In this document: positions 9,389-17,972 of the stretch, one piece after another
How positions within the stretch are numbered: position 1 is the first letter of the stretch
Layout: each line of letters opens with the position of its first letter
Source: Candidatus Magnetominusculus dajiuhuensis
GTDB taxonomy: Bacteria > Nitrospirota > Thermodesulfovibrionia > Thermodesulfovibrionales > Magnetobacteriaceae
Direction: 5' to 3'
Length of the DNA stretch: 64,000 nt
NCBI GenBank assembly: GCA_015233465.1
Contig: JADFXP010000001.1
Location: forward strand, 15,186-79,185
Notes under the pieces: generated by a model
The model's database searches: none
What the model saw: the letters and a program-made list of their open reading frames with translations, nothing else
What the model was told of the DNA's origin: nothing
Program-made: the position numbers and the translations under genes

Positions 9389-10318
9389 ATGAAGATACTT
9401 ATTTCTGAAGACGATGACGTATCACGCCGTATGCTTGAATCAATACTTGTAAAGTGGCAGTATGAGGTAATGATTACAGATAATGGTATAGATGCCCTTT
9501 CCATCTTATTATCAGATAATGCCCCTGGTATTGCAATTCTTGATTGGATGATGCCTCAGATGACAGGCGTTGAGGTATGTAAAGAGATCAGAAAGCATGG
9601 TAAGGAGCCTTATACATATTTAATTTTATTGACTTCTAAGGGACGAAAAGAGGACCTTGTATATGGAATTGAGGCAGGTGCAGATGATTATATCACTAAG
9701 CCTTTTAATATGCAGGAGCTAAAGGTTCGTCTAAGGGCAGGAACAAGGATTGTTGAACTTTCAGAGCAGTTGATATCTGCTCGTGATGCTATGCAAATTG
9801 CAGCTACACACGATTCCCTTACAGGTATTTGGAATCGTGCAGCTATATTTGATACATTTAAAAAAGAATTTTCAAGGGCTAATCGTGAAAAAAAGCCAAT
9901 AAGTATTATTCTTGCTGATCTTGATTTTTTTAAAAAGATTAATGATAGATATGGTCATCCTGCAGGGGATGAGGTATTGCGTGAGACATCAAAGATAATG
10001 AAGGAGCTTTTGAGGCAGTATGATACTTGCGGACGTTATGGGGGCGAGGAATTTTTGATAGTTCTGCCTGGATGTAATTCAGAAACTGCTTCAGTAATTG
10101 CTCAAAGATTATGTCATCTTATAGAAAGTCATATAATAAATATACCCGGACATCAGCTAAAGGTTACATGTAGTATGGGGGTTGCAACATTGGCAAATTT
10201 TGATGATATAGATAAGATTGATTTAAAGGATATGAACATGTTATTAAAAATAGCTGATGTTGCACTCTATCAGGCAAAAAATGATGGACGAAATTGTGTT
10301 AGGTCACTGTTTTTGTAG
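9389..10318 (+). CDS. Response regulator with GGDEF domain (diguanylate cyclase)
   Basis: A 309-aa protein made of an N-terminal receiver (SEDDD, phosphoacceptor in ILDWMMPQMTG, lysine in TKPFNMQEL) and a C-terminal GGDEF domain with an intact GGEEF active site (GRYGGEEFLIVL) and the metal-binding LADLDFFKKIND. It is expected to make c-di-GMP when phosphorylated. The PleD-like layout has a single receiver. It follows the hybrid kinase on the same strand, which probably phosphorylates it through its Hpt domain. Confidence 0.92.
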   Translation: MKILISEDDDVSRRMLESILVKWQYEVMITDNGIDALSILLSDNAPGIAILDWMMPQMTGVEVCKEIRKHGKEPYTYLILLTSKGRKEDLVYGIEAGADDYITKPFNMQELKVRLRAGTRIVELSEQLISARDAMQIAATHDSLTGIWNRAAIFDTFKKEFSRANREKKPISIILADLDFFKKINDRYGHPAGDEVLRETSKIMKELLRQYDTCGRYGGEEFLIVLPGCNSETASVIAQRLCHLIESHIINIPGHQLKVTCSMGVATLANFDDIDKIDLKDMNMLLKIADVALYQAKNDGRNCVRSLFL

Positions 10319-10351
10319 AGTTGTAAATAAGATTAAAAACTAAAAGTGAAA

Positions 10352-10402
10352 AGGTTTGGGCAGGGTCTTAGACCCATTTCATTAAAGCCCCAAACCCGTT
10401 TA
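10352..10402. repeat. Modular palindromic repeat A, copy 4 (short)
   Basis: Contains GGGTCTTAGACCC and an outer GGTTTGGG / CCCAAACC pair, so it folds as a long hairpin between two convergent genes. A still wider inverted pair (ACTAAAAGTGAAAAG and CTTTTAGTTT) surrounds it. Confidence 0.55.
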
Positions 10403-10449
10403 AATAACTTATTTTTAATACTTTCAACTTTTAGTTTATTACTTTTCAC

Positions 10450-10899
10450 TTATTTTGCGGCTGTTTTTGCAGGTTTGCCAGCAACTGGAATAAATGAATA
10501 TAGGCTTTTTACAGACTCTAAGATATTACCAGCATAGGATTGTGTCATATCGTTTAATGCAAGTCCTTTTTTCTGAAGGTCTTTTATATAGCTTTCCCAT
10601 CCATCATTATTCCAAACGCCCTTGTTTTTCTTAACAAATTCAATGGAACTCTGTGATATTTCGCCAAGAATATTTTGAAAGCCCTTAGTATCGCCGATAG
10701 CATTGTAACACTTTTTCATGGATTCAGTAACGCTTCCGAGCTGGTCTTGCAGATCATCAGTAATATCAAAGCCCTTCTTTTGTACCTCAGATATAAAATC
10801 AAGCCATGCGTAATGATCCCAAGTGCCTTTTTGACTTTCTACAAATTTTGTGGCAAGCGCAACTAATTCATTAAAACTGTTTGTAAAATCTTTTGCCAT
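10450..10899 (-). CDS. Hypothetical protein with two tandem helical repeats
   Basis: Not recognised as a named family. The 149-aa protein is an internal duplication. Residues about 14-67 (FVESQKGTWDHYAWLDFI ... VTESMKKCYNAI) align with about 83-136 (FVKKNKGVWNNDGWESYI ... ILESVKSLYSFI), sharing FV-x-x-x-KG-x-W, the aromatic W/D pair, QKKG and a closing S-V-x-x-x-Y helix. It has no signal peptide, and the tail is basic and alanine-rich (GKPAKTAAK). A very strong ribosome site (GAGGAGGGG) precedes ATG 10899, which suggests abundant expression. The predicted helical, soluble, tailed form recalls phasin-like or nucleoid-associated small proteins, but that is only an impression. Confidence 0.7.
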   Translation of the reverse strand: MAKDFTNSFNELVALATKFVESQKGTWDHYAWLDFISEVQKKGFDITDDLQDQLGSVTESMKKCYNAIGDTKGFQNILGEISQSSIEFVKKNKGVWNNDGWESYIKDLQKKGLALNDMTQSYAGNILESVKSLYSFIPVAGKPAKTAAK

Positions 10900-10920
10900 T
10901 TAAAACCCCTCCTCTTAGAA

Positions 10921-11040
10921 ATTAATCTATAATAATAGTGAGAATTATAAATAATGCCCCAGAATCCGAGGCTTTGTTTGATTGTTGTAGAGTCGATGAC
11001 CAAGGTATAGTCTTTAACTCCTTGAATGGATGCTTGTAAT
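10921..11040 (-). pseudogene. Possible transposase remnant
   Basis: On the minus strand an open frame without a start reads GVKDYTLVIDSTTIKQSLGF, which resembles the first catalytic-Asp region (VIDST) of DDE transposases. Only about 40 codons are visible and no terminal repeats were found. The rest of the 10900-11254 gap shows nothing else that can be supported. Confidence 0.2.
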
Positions 11041-11254
11041 TACAATTTATGTATGATAATAACTTATCTTCAGTAATGTCAAGAGATTAATTTTTAAAAT
11101 TATTAATAATTTTACTTGTATTAACAAATTTTTTACTGCTATTTTTTGTTTTGATTCCCTTAGCGTACAGCCGTTTAATGGTGTCATTAGTAAAATAATT
11201 TGTAAGAATACATAAAATAATGCCATGGAATTCATATTTTTCATATTTTATTGA

Positions 11255-11286
11255 TTTTTTGATCAAAAAAGTGATAATTTGTTATC
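11255..11286. promoter_or_regulatory. Two adjacent palindromes, candidate operators
   Basis: A perfect 16-bp palindrome TTTTTTGATCAAAAAA (11255-11270) is followed after two bases by GATAA-TTTG-TTATC (11273-11286). Both lie 20-60 bases upstream of the -10 element of the regulator gene. Autoregulation is an inference. Confidence 0.4.
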
Positions 11287-11304
11287 AAATTGTCACATGG
11301 GATA

Positions 11305-11313
11305 TGCTATAAT
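11305..11313 (+). promoter_or_regulatory. Extended -10 promoter of the MalT/SARP-like regulator
   Basis: TGC-TATAAT, a perfect -10 hexamer with the TGn extension, 33 bases before the ATG. No good -35 element is seen at 17 bases, as is usual for extended -10 promoters. Confidence 0.55.
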
Positions 11314-11345
11314 AGTTGAAATTAACTTTGGGGAGGATTTGGGAT

Positions 11346-14300
11346 ATGGAACAGTTACTTGAAACAAAATTTTTACCGCCGGTTATTTCATCAGAAACAG
11401 TTTTGAGACAGCGGCTATTTGATCAACTGGAACTTGGGTTAAATAAAAAATTAAGTCTAATTTCTGCTTGCAGCGGCTGTGGTAAATCTATCTTTCTTTC
11501 TTCGTTTTTAAAGGTCAGACCTATGCCTTATATATGGTATAATCTGGATATAGAAGATAGAATAACCTCGTGTTTTTTATCTAATCTGATTGCTGTTATT
11601 AGTCAAAAGATTCTATATCTTGACAATAGAAAGAAAAAAATACCGTTTCCAGATAATATTGATTGGAAAGATACCCTAATAATTCTTTTTAATCAAATAT
11701 TAGCAAATAGTTTACAGAAAATATTAATCGTGCTTGACGATTTTCATAAGGTAACAGATGCAAAAGAGTTTAAGGAATTAATTTATTATTTTATAACAAA
11801 TAGTCCTCCGAATCTCCATCTTATTATTTTATCACGAAAACCTGTTAGTATTCCTTTGACTAAACTTAGGGCTGATGGAAAGATTGCTATTTTTAATAAT
11901 TCAGACTTTGCATTTAATCTGCAGGAACTTGATAGTTTTTTACAAAGCGGATTTCATATTTATTTGCCTAAAAAGTATTTGGAAGCCTTCTTAAATTATA
12001 CTGGCGGCTGGATTGCTAGCTTAAGAATGCTTGCAGAGACGATTATTGGTAAAGATATTTATGATGTTAATGCCTTTATCTCTTTGCTCAAAGACTCAAC
12101 TTATGTTATGCAGCAATATTTTAATGACGAGATATTTGAATATTTATCTGATGATCTTAAGGTTTTTTTGCTTGAGAGTTCTATCTTTGAACGTTTCAGT
12201 ATTCCTTTATGTAGGTCGGTAATGTTATATCCTGAGGGATTTAATCTCGGTGACTGCATATCCAAGCCATCTAAGTCATTAAATCATATTGATGAGCTTA
12301 TTAATATTATTGTCGAAAAGGATTTATTCATAACTAAATCAACTGGGCAGGTTTCGTGGTATTCATATATTGAGATATTTAAATCCTTTCTTAGGCATCA
12401 TCTTTCAACTGTATATTCAATTGAAAAAATTCAAAATCTCCATTTAAAGACTGCCTGCTGGTTAAGAGATAATGATTATTGGGAGGAGGCATTTAGACAT
12501 TTTATTTTAGCTGAAGATTATGTCGGAGCAATTGAGATTGTTGAATCTACTTTACCTATCATTATTGCATCAAATACCGCTGCGCCTTTATCAACAAATT
12601 TGATACTGATTCCTGAGAATATTAAAGATAACAGCGCTGCATTATTAATTTTAGAAGGACTTACATATTTTGTGTCAGGTCAAAATGACCTTGCAATTAG
12701 AAGTCTTTTAATTGCTAAAGACAGGGCTCTTAACGAAAATAATAATTTCTTGCTTCTTTTAGCCTTTGATTATCTTTTGCAGGCATATAAAGGTTTGGAA
12801 TTATATGAGGAAATGCGAGATACTGCGCTTGTTGGAATATCTAAGATGACAGACGATTATTTTGGATTTGTTTTGATGTCAACTTATCTTGTTAATTCTT
12901 ATATATATTTAAATTCTTTTAAAGAAGCAAAAAATATCTGGTTGTCTATTAAAAGCTCATTTTTATTTGAGGCTAAAAATGTCCTTTTTGAGAAGCGATT
13001 AAGTTTGCACTGTATTAATATCTTTGTTGCATTTGGTGAGTTTGAAAATGCAGTTAATTATGCTTCAAACGCTATTGAATCTTATAAGAATGAAAGCAAG
13101 GATTCTATATATGGATTAACGCTTGCATCATTGGCTATGATTAAGCATGAGATGGGCTTTTTTGAAGAGGCTTCAACATTATTTGAGGATGCAGTTTTAG
13201 AGCTTAAAAATATTGAAATGAAATATGCAGTGAACAGTATATTGAATTTTTGGGCTATTAACGCATCATTTATTGGAAATATTGATAGATTTCGCAGTAT
13301 TTCAGACATGGCAGTTATTGCTCATTGTGATGATAAACAGGGTGCATACGGGTTTTTTAGATCTGAGTATTATAACATTCTTTCAGTATTTAAGAGTTTT
13401 CATGAAAGAAATGATGAGGCTTTTTTTCTTGAAGCAGTGGAGGTTCTAAAACGTACGCAGGATAATAATAGATACCTTGAAATATACGAAACCTATTGCT
13501 GGCTTGCTCCAATGTATGCCTTTTTGGGTGATGTAGATACTGCTGTAGAATTGCTGTTAAGGGTAATAGAGGTTTGCAGTAATTCTCAAGCTCCTTATGG
13601 TGAGGCTAGGGCAAGATTAATCATTGCATCTTTATATCTTCATTTAGGTCGTTTTCAAGATTCTATTTTACATATTGAAAAATCACTTCTAATCTCTGAG
13701 AATAATAAATATGATTTTCTTTTCCTTAATAAAGAAAGGACTATTGCATTAAAGGTTCTTCCATTTTGCCTTTCTAAACAGATTCAGCTTAAATATTGCT
13801 CAGAACTGCTGATAAAGATGGGTAGTATTTGCGCTGACAGTGTGGTTAATTGTTTAATGGAAAGGGAAAGAGAGGTTAAAAAAACTGCTATTGAGATACT
13901 TATAAAGTTGAGGCATCGCAGCGCTGAATCGGATCTACTAAAACTTCTAAAAGATTCTGATAAAGAGATCTGTAAGCGCGCAAAGGTTGGATTAAATAAA
14001 CTTAATCTACTGCCTCCAGAGCCTCTAAAAATATATACCTTTGGGAAATTTAAGGCATTTGTAGGCGTTAGACAAATTCTTGAGAGTGCATGGAATAGAA
14101 AGACAGCAAAATCATTTTTTAAGTATTTTATCTTTCATTCAAATAGGGATATAACCCTTGAAAAACTTGAAGAGATATTTTTTAACGATAAATCTGTTGA
14201 GAATGCAAAGTTAAATATTCGACAATCTATAAGCACTTTAAGAAAAGCCCTTGAGCCTGGGATGTCTTCAAGAAGAGAATCCTCTTATATAAAGGCATTA

Positions 14301-14804
14301 GACGGAGCGTATTGTTTTGTTATCCCAGAGGGGTCATATATTGATTTTAATGAATTTAACAGATTGATAATTGAGGCAGAGGCTGCCAAAAAATGTCGAG
14401 ACGATCATAGGGCTATTTTTCTCTATAATAGTGCAGTTTCTCTTTATAATGGTGACATCTTTGAAGATAGTCATATTGAGACATGGATGGATTCAGTTAA
14501 GGCTTTTTATTTAGAAAAATATAAAGATGCTATGTTTGAATTGGCAAGATTATATTTTGACAATTTTGAGTTTAATAAAAGCATTGAAGTACTTAGAAAA
14601 CTCTTATTAATAGACAGCTGGCATGAGGATTCGTATCTGCTTAAAATGAAGTGTCATCTTGCTAATGGCGAAAAGACAAAGGCTATTGAGGTTTTTAGAA
14701 AATGCTGCAGTGAGTTAAAGGATGAACTTAATATTAATCCTAATAAATCTATTGTTGATTTATATAAAGATATAATCGTATCTCAATATTCAAATGAAAA
14801 ATAA
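11346..14804 (+). CDS. MalT-like STAND ATPase regulator with C-terminal SARP/BTAD module
   Basis: A 1152-aa regulator. I chose ATG 11346 because GGGGAGG lies 9 bases before it; an upstream in-frame TTG (11316) has no such site. The N-terminus matches MalT-type STAND NTPases: LETKFLPP opening, P-loop SACSGCGKS, Walker B LIVLDDFH, then FAFNLQEL and GWIASLRM. The middle is a long run of TPR-like helices (about 430-830), then a short HEAT-like pair (about 840-890). The last 260 residues are an OmpR-like winged helix (IYTFGKFKAF ... LNIRQSISTLRKAL) plus a bacterial transcriptional activation domain ending near INPNKSIVDLY. It probably senses a small ligand and activates transcription. Its target is unknown; the downstream fumarase/ABC genes are candidates by position. 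Confidence 0.85.
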   Translation: MEQLLETKFLPPVISSETVLRQRLFDQLELGLNKKLSLISACSGCGKSIFLSSFLKVRPMPYIWYNLDIEDRITSCFLSNLIAVISQKILYLDNRKKKIPFPDNIDWKDTLIILFNQILANSLQKILIVLDDFHKVTDAKEFKELIYYFITNSPPNLHLIILSRKPVSIPLTKLRADGKIAIFNNSDFAFNLQELDSFLQSGFHIYLPKKYLEAFLNYTGGWIASLRMLAETIIGKDIYDVNAFISLLKDSTYVMQQYFNDEIFEYLSDDLKVFLLESSIFERFSIPLCRSVMLYPEGFNLGDCISKPSKSLNHIDELINIIVEKDLFITKSTGQVSWYSYIEIFKSFLRHHLSTVYSIEKIQNLHLKTACWLRDNDYWEEAFRHFILAEDYVGAIEIVESTLPIIIASNTAAPLSTNLILIPENIKDNSAALLILEGLTYFVSGQNDLAIRSLLIAKDRALNENNNFLLLLAFDYLLQAYKGLELYEEMRDTALVGISKMTDDYFGFVLMSTYLVNSYIYLNSFKEAKNIWLSIKSSFLFEAKNVLFEKRLSLHCINIFVAFGEFENAVNYASNAIESYKNESKDSIYGLTLASLAMIKHEMGFFEEASTLFEDAVLELKNIEMKYAVNSILNFWAINASFIGNIDRFRSISDMAVIAHCDDKQGAYGFFRSEYYNILSVFKSFHERNDEAFFLEAVEVLKRTQDNNRYLEIYETYCWLAPMYAFLGDVDTAVELLLRVIEVCSNSQAPYGEARARLIIASLYLHLGRFQDSILHIEKSLLISENNKYDFLFLNKERTIALKVLPFCLSKQIQLKYCSELLIKMGSICADSVVNCLMEREREVKKTAIEILIKLRHRSAESDLLKLLKDSDKEICKRAKVGLNKLNLLPPEPLKIYTFGKFKAFVGVRQILESAWNRKTAKSFFKYFIFHSNRDITLEKLEEIFFNDKSVENAKLNIRQSISTLRKALEPGMSSRRESSYIKALDGAYCFVIPEGSYIDFNEFNRLIIEAEAAKKCRDDHRAIFLYNSAVSLYNGDIFEDSHIETWMDSVKAFYLEKYKDAMFELARLYFDNFEFNKSIEVLRKLLLIDSWHEDSYLLKMKCHLANGEKTKAIEVFRKCCSELKDELNINPNKSIVDLYKDIIVSQYSNEK

Positions 14805-14892
14805 CTGTTAAAAAACAATGGAGCGAATAATGAAAAGATTAATAATTTGATTCAAAATTGCTAAATATCTGTCTATTATGCTAACATAACAA

Positions 14893-15480
14893 ATGGTAGA
14901 GATTAATCTAAAAACTCCATTAAATGAGTCTTCAGTACGCGCGTTAAATATTGGAGATCAAGTTATATTAAGCGGTAGGATATTTACTGCGCGAGATATG
15001 ATTCATAAGTATCTTTGCGAAATAGAGTCTGTTACAATGCCTTTTGATATAACTGGCGGTGTGCTATATCATTGTGGTCCTATTGTCAGAGAAATAAATG
15101 GTAAATATACCGTTATTTCAAGCGGTCCTACTACAAGTGAGAGGCTTGAGATGTATGAGGCGCGTATGATTAAACGTTTTGGTTTACGCGCAATTATTGG
15201 TAAGGGAGGTATGGGAAGTGATACGCTCAGCGCACTGAGAGATTTTGGCTGCGTATATCTCCAGACTATTAGCGGGGCAGGCGTATATCTATCAAACCGC
15301 GTTAAAGAAGTATTAGATGTTTGGAAATTAGCTGAATTTGGTGAATCAGAGGCAATGTGGTTGTTTGAGGTTTTTGATTTTCCCGCTATTGTAACTATGG
15401 ACTCCAAAGGCAATAGTCTGCATAAAGACATTCTTGCATATTCAACCAAACAAAGGGATGAGATATTTTCAAATATATGA
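14893..15480 (+). CDS. Class I fumarase / L(+)-tartrate dehydratase beta subunit
   Basis: The 195-aa C-terminal (beta) part of two-subunit class I hydro-lyases, which reversibly hydrate fumarate. The motifs VILSGRIFTARDMIHK, LYHCGPIV, SSGPTTSERLEMYE, IGKGGMG, SGAGVYLS and a final region ending AIVTMDSKGNSL are those of this domain. The 4Fe-4S cluster and part of the active site belong to the alpha subunit, which is usually the neighbouring upstream gene. No alpha subunit is present here, so it must be elsewhere or absent. No clear ribosome site precedes ATG 14893. Confidence 0.88.
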   Translation: MVEINLKTPLNESSVRALNIGDQVILSGRIFTARDMIHKYLCEIESVTMPFDITGGVLYHCGPIVREINGKYTVISSGPTTSERLEMYEARMIKRFGLRAIIGKGGMGSDTLSALRDFGCVYLQTISGAGVYLSNRVKEVLDVWKLAEFGESEAMWLFEVFDFPAIVTMDSKGNSLHKDILAYSTKQRDEIFSNI

Positions 15481-15555
15481 TTATATTTATGCCTTTTTGG
15501 CCGTCAAGCTGGCCTGCGCTAATATCTTTCATATTAAGGCAGGTAATCTAATATA

Positions 15556-16503
15556 ATGATAGAAGTAGACTCTCTTATCGTTGATTATCCCGGGCATCGT
15601 GCCATCAAAAATATTTCGTTTAATATTAAGGCAGGAACTGTAACCTCTATTGTTGGTCCAAATGGTGCTGGTAAAACAACACTGTTAATGTGTCTTGCTG
15701 CTCTAATGCGTCCGCTTTCTGGAACGATCAAGATTAATGGAATAGATACTGTCAAAGACCCGCGTAAATGTCATAGAAATGTTGGGTATCTTCCTGATTT
15801 TTTTGGTCTATATGATGCAATGACAGTAGAGCAATATATAAAATATTTTGCATTTGCAAGAGGAATTACCAGTGATAATATAGATGGTATAGTCAAAGAT
15901 ACTGCAGAAAAGCTCAATCTTATAAATAAATTTGATCAAAATATTAGTACTCTTTCGCGTGGGATGCGTCAACGATTGGCTATCGCTCAGGCGATTATTC
16001 ATACTCCACGCGTGTTATTACTAGACGAACCATCCTCTGGGCTTGACCCTGATGCAAGACATTCCCTTTCCAATCTGCTTAAAGAACTTAACAAAAAGGG
16101 CGCTACCATATTAGTATCTTCTCATATATTAGCTGAACTTCAAGATTATTCTACAGATGTAATAATTTTAAGAAAAGGCGAGATTGTTGAGAAAAAGGTC
16201 CTTCACCAATTTAATCCTGAAAAACGCAGGATTATCATCAAAACCACAACAACCGTTGATAATATTTCTTCATATCTTCCTCAATCTGCTAACATTGCAG
16301 TTGCTAAGATTAAAGATAATATTATTACTATTGATTTTACAGGTACTGAACAAGATCAATATGAACTATTAAAGGATTTAATTAATAGAGATTTAAATAT
16401 ATGTGAATATACAGTAGAGAAATCAACCTTGCAAGATGAATATCTAAAGCATACAAAGTCAAAGGATAAACCTATAAATGAAGACATTAGACAAACTGCT
16501 TAG
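15556..16503 (+). CDS. ABC transporter ATP-binding protein
   Basis: A 315-aa cytoplasmic ATPase of an export-type ABC system. It has Walker A GPNGAGKTT, Q-loop region, signature LSRGMRQRLAIAQA, Walker B VLLLDEPSSGLDP and H-loop SSHILAEL. It overlaps the permease gene by 26 bases, so the two are one translational unit. The C-terminal 90 residues are extra relative to the minimal domain, as in CcmA/NatA-like exporters. The substrate is unknown. Confidence 0.92.
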   Translation: MIEVDSLIVDYPGHRAIKNISFNIKAGTVTSIVGPNGAGKTTLLMCLAALMRPLSGTIKINGIDTVKDPRKCHRNVGYLPDFFGLYDAMTVEQYIKYFAFARGITSDNIDGIVKDTAEKLNLINKFDQNISTLSRGMRQRLAIAQAIIHTPRVLLLDEPSSGLDPDARHSLSNLLKELNKKGATILVSSHILAELQDYSTDVIILRKGEIVEKKVLHQFNPEKRRIIIKTTTTVDNISSYLPQSANIAVAKIKDNIITIDFTGTEQDQYELLKDLINRDLNICEYTVEKSTLQDEYLKHTKSKDKPINEDIRQTA

Positions 16504-17890
16504 GATTAATCCTGAATTTACTAGGAATATACTTCTTGAGCTTAGCACGCAAAGACTAATAGCAATGCCTGTAATCTTAGGGGGATTGTTTTTTTTAATA
16601 TTTTATACCACCCCTGAATTATCTAGCGCCCTTAATTGGACATTATTGATGTATGCGATTATTGTTTGTATTAAAGGAACATCTCAGGTTTCACGCAGTA
16701 TAATAAAGGAAATAAGGGCAAAGACATGGGATTTCCAAAGAATGACAATCATTAATCCATGGTCAATGGTTTGGGGAAAACTTTTTGGAAGTTCTATATA
16801 TTCATGGTATGGCGGTATTATTATCATTATTGTCTATTTTTCATGTATTTTTATTGTGCCTGAGCCGCTTCATCATTTTAAACTTGGAATATTAGCTATT
16901 TTCTTTAGTCTTTTCCTCCAATCTATGTCTATGCTTTCAGCCCTTGTAGGTATTAGAAGTTATAGAGAAAGCGGAAAAGAAGATAAAATAAATCATACAG
17001 TATTTTATGCCTTTGCAGCTTTTACTATGATTATATTTATGACCATATTATCTTGGCCAGATAATAATCTTCTTAGGGCAGTAAGGTGGTATACATTTGA
17101 TCTTAATGCGATAGATATAACTATGTTATCGATATTTTTATTTACTGTCTGGGTATTTGTTGGCTTATATCGCTTGATGAAGACTGAATTGCAGTTTCAA
17201 AACAGTCCTTGGGTTTGGTTATATTTTCAGTTTTTTCTATTTTTCTATTTCACTGGTTTTATTTTTAATTTTACTAATCTAAAGATACCGGGGTTTATAT
17301 TTGGCGCTTTAGTGATTTCGTTTTTAACAAGTATAATCTTGACATATGTTGCTGCATTTTTTGATTCAAAAAATATTGTTGATTATGAAAGGCTTACTAG
17401 AGATTTACAAATTAAGGCATATCATGAACTGATTCAAGACCTTCCTTTATGGCTGCATTCACTTATTGTTACTTGGTTGATATTATTAGCTATGATATAT
17501 TTACTTTTATTCATTGATATTTCAGAAGTAACTAAATTGGCTTTTTCATTCACTTTGGCTACGCCTATTAAAATTGCTATATATTGTATTTCAATGGTGT
17601 GTTTTGTGATAAGAGACCTTTCAATTATGATGTACATTGGATTTTCTAAAAGAAATCGTAATGGAGATTTGTTGTCAGTAATATTTTTATTTGTACTATA
17701 TCTTTTAGTCCCTGAGATTTTACATTCATTAGATATTGATAGGTTGAATTCATTTTTCTATCCAATCATGGGCAAGGGTGTAATTGGAGGTCTCTTCCCA
17801 ATTGTAATTGAGATAGTTATATTGCTCTATCTCCTCTGGGGACAGATAAGGACACAAACCCTGCTTTCTGAAAAAACTGACGGAGAATAA
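16478..17890 (+). CDS. ABC transporter permease, ABC-2 type
   Basis: A 470-aa integral membrane protein with about ten to twelve hydrophobic segments and no soluble domain. It starts inside the ATPase gene (26-base overlap), so it is its membrane partner. The stretch SIIKEIRAKTWDFQRMTIINPW near residue 75 resembles the cytoplasmic helix of ABC-2 permeases. Substrate unknown. A modular repeat copy follows the stop and separates it from the convergent SpoIID-like gene. Confidence 0.8.
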   Translation: MKTLDKLLRINPEFTRNILLELSTQRLIAMPVILGGLFFLIFYTTPELSSALNWTLLMYAIIVCIKGTSQVSRSIIKEIRAKTWDFQRMTIINPWSMVWGKLFGSSIYSWYGGIIIIIVYFSCIFIVPEPLHHFKLGILAIFFSLFLQSMSMLSALVGIRSYRESGKEDKINHTVFYAFAAFTMIIFMTILSWPDNNLLRAVRWYTFDLNAIDITMLSIFLFTVWVFVGLYRLMKTELQFQNSPWVWLYFQFFLFFYFTGFIFNFTNLKIPGFIFGALVISFLTSIILTYVAAFFDSKNIVDYERLTRDLQIKAYHELIQDLPLWLHSLIVTWLILLAMIYLLLFIDISEVTKLAFSFTLATPIKIAIYCISMVCFVIRDLSIMMYIGFSKRNRNGDLLSVIFLFVLYLLVPEILHSLDIDRLNSFFYPIMGKGVIGGLFPIVIEIVILLYLLWGQIRTQTLLSEKTDGE

Positions 17891-17898
17891 TTTAAAGA

Positions 17899-17972
17899 AT
17901 GAGGGCTCTGCCCAAGGGATCCCTTTAGGGATGGCTCCTGCAAAGGGACTCGTCCCTTTGAACCCATTATTA
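17899..17972. repeat. Modular palindromic repeat A, copy 5
   Basis: GAGGGCTCTGCCC, AAGGGATCCCTTT and GGGACTCGTCCC modules between two convergent genes. Its TAATGGGTTC edge directly abuts the stop codon of the SpoIID-like gene. Confidence 0.75.

Noticed and set aside
11047-11244. 65-codon minus-strand ORF upstream of the MalT/SARP-like gene
   Set aside because: Low-complexity AT-rich translation with no ribosome site or family.
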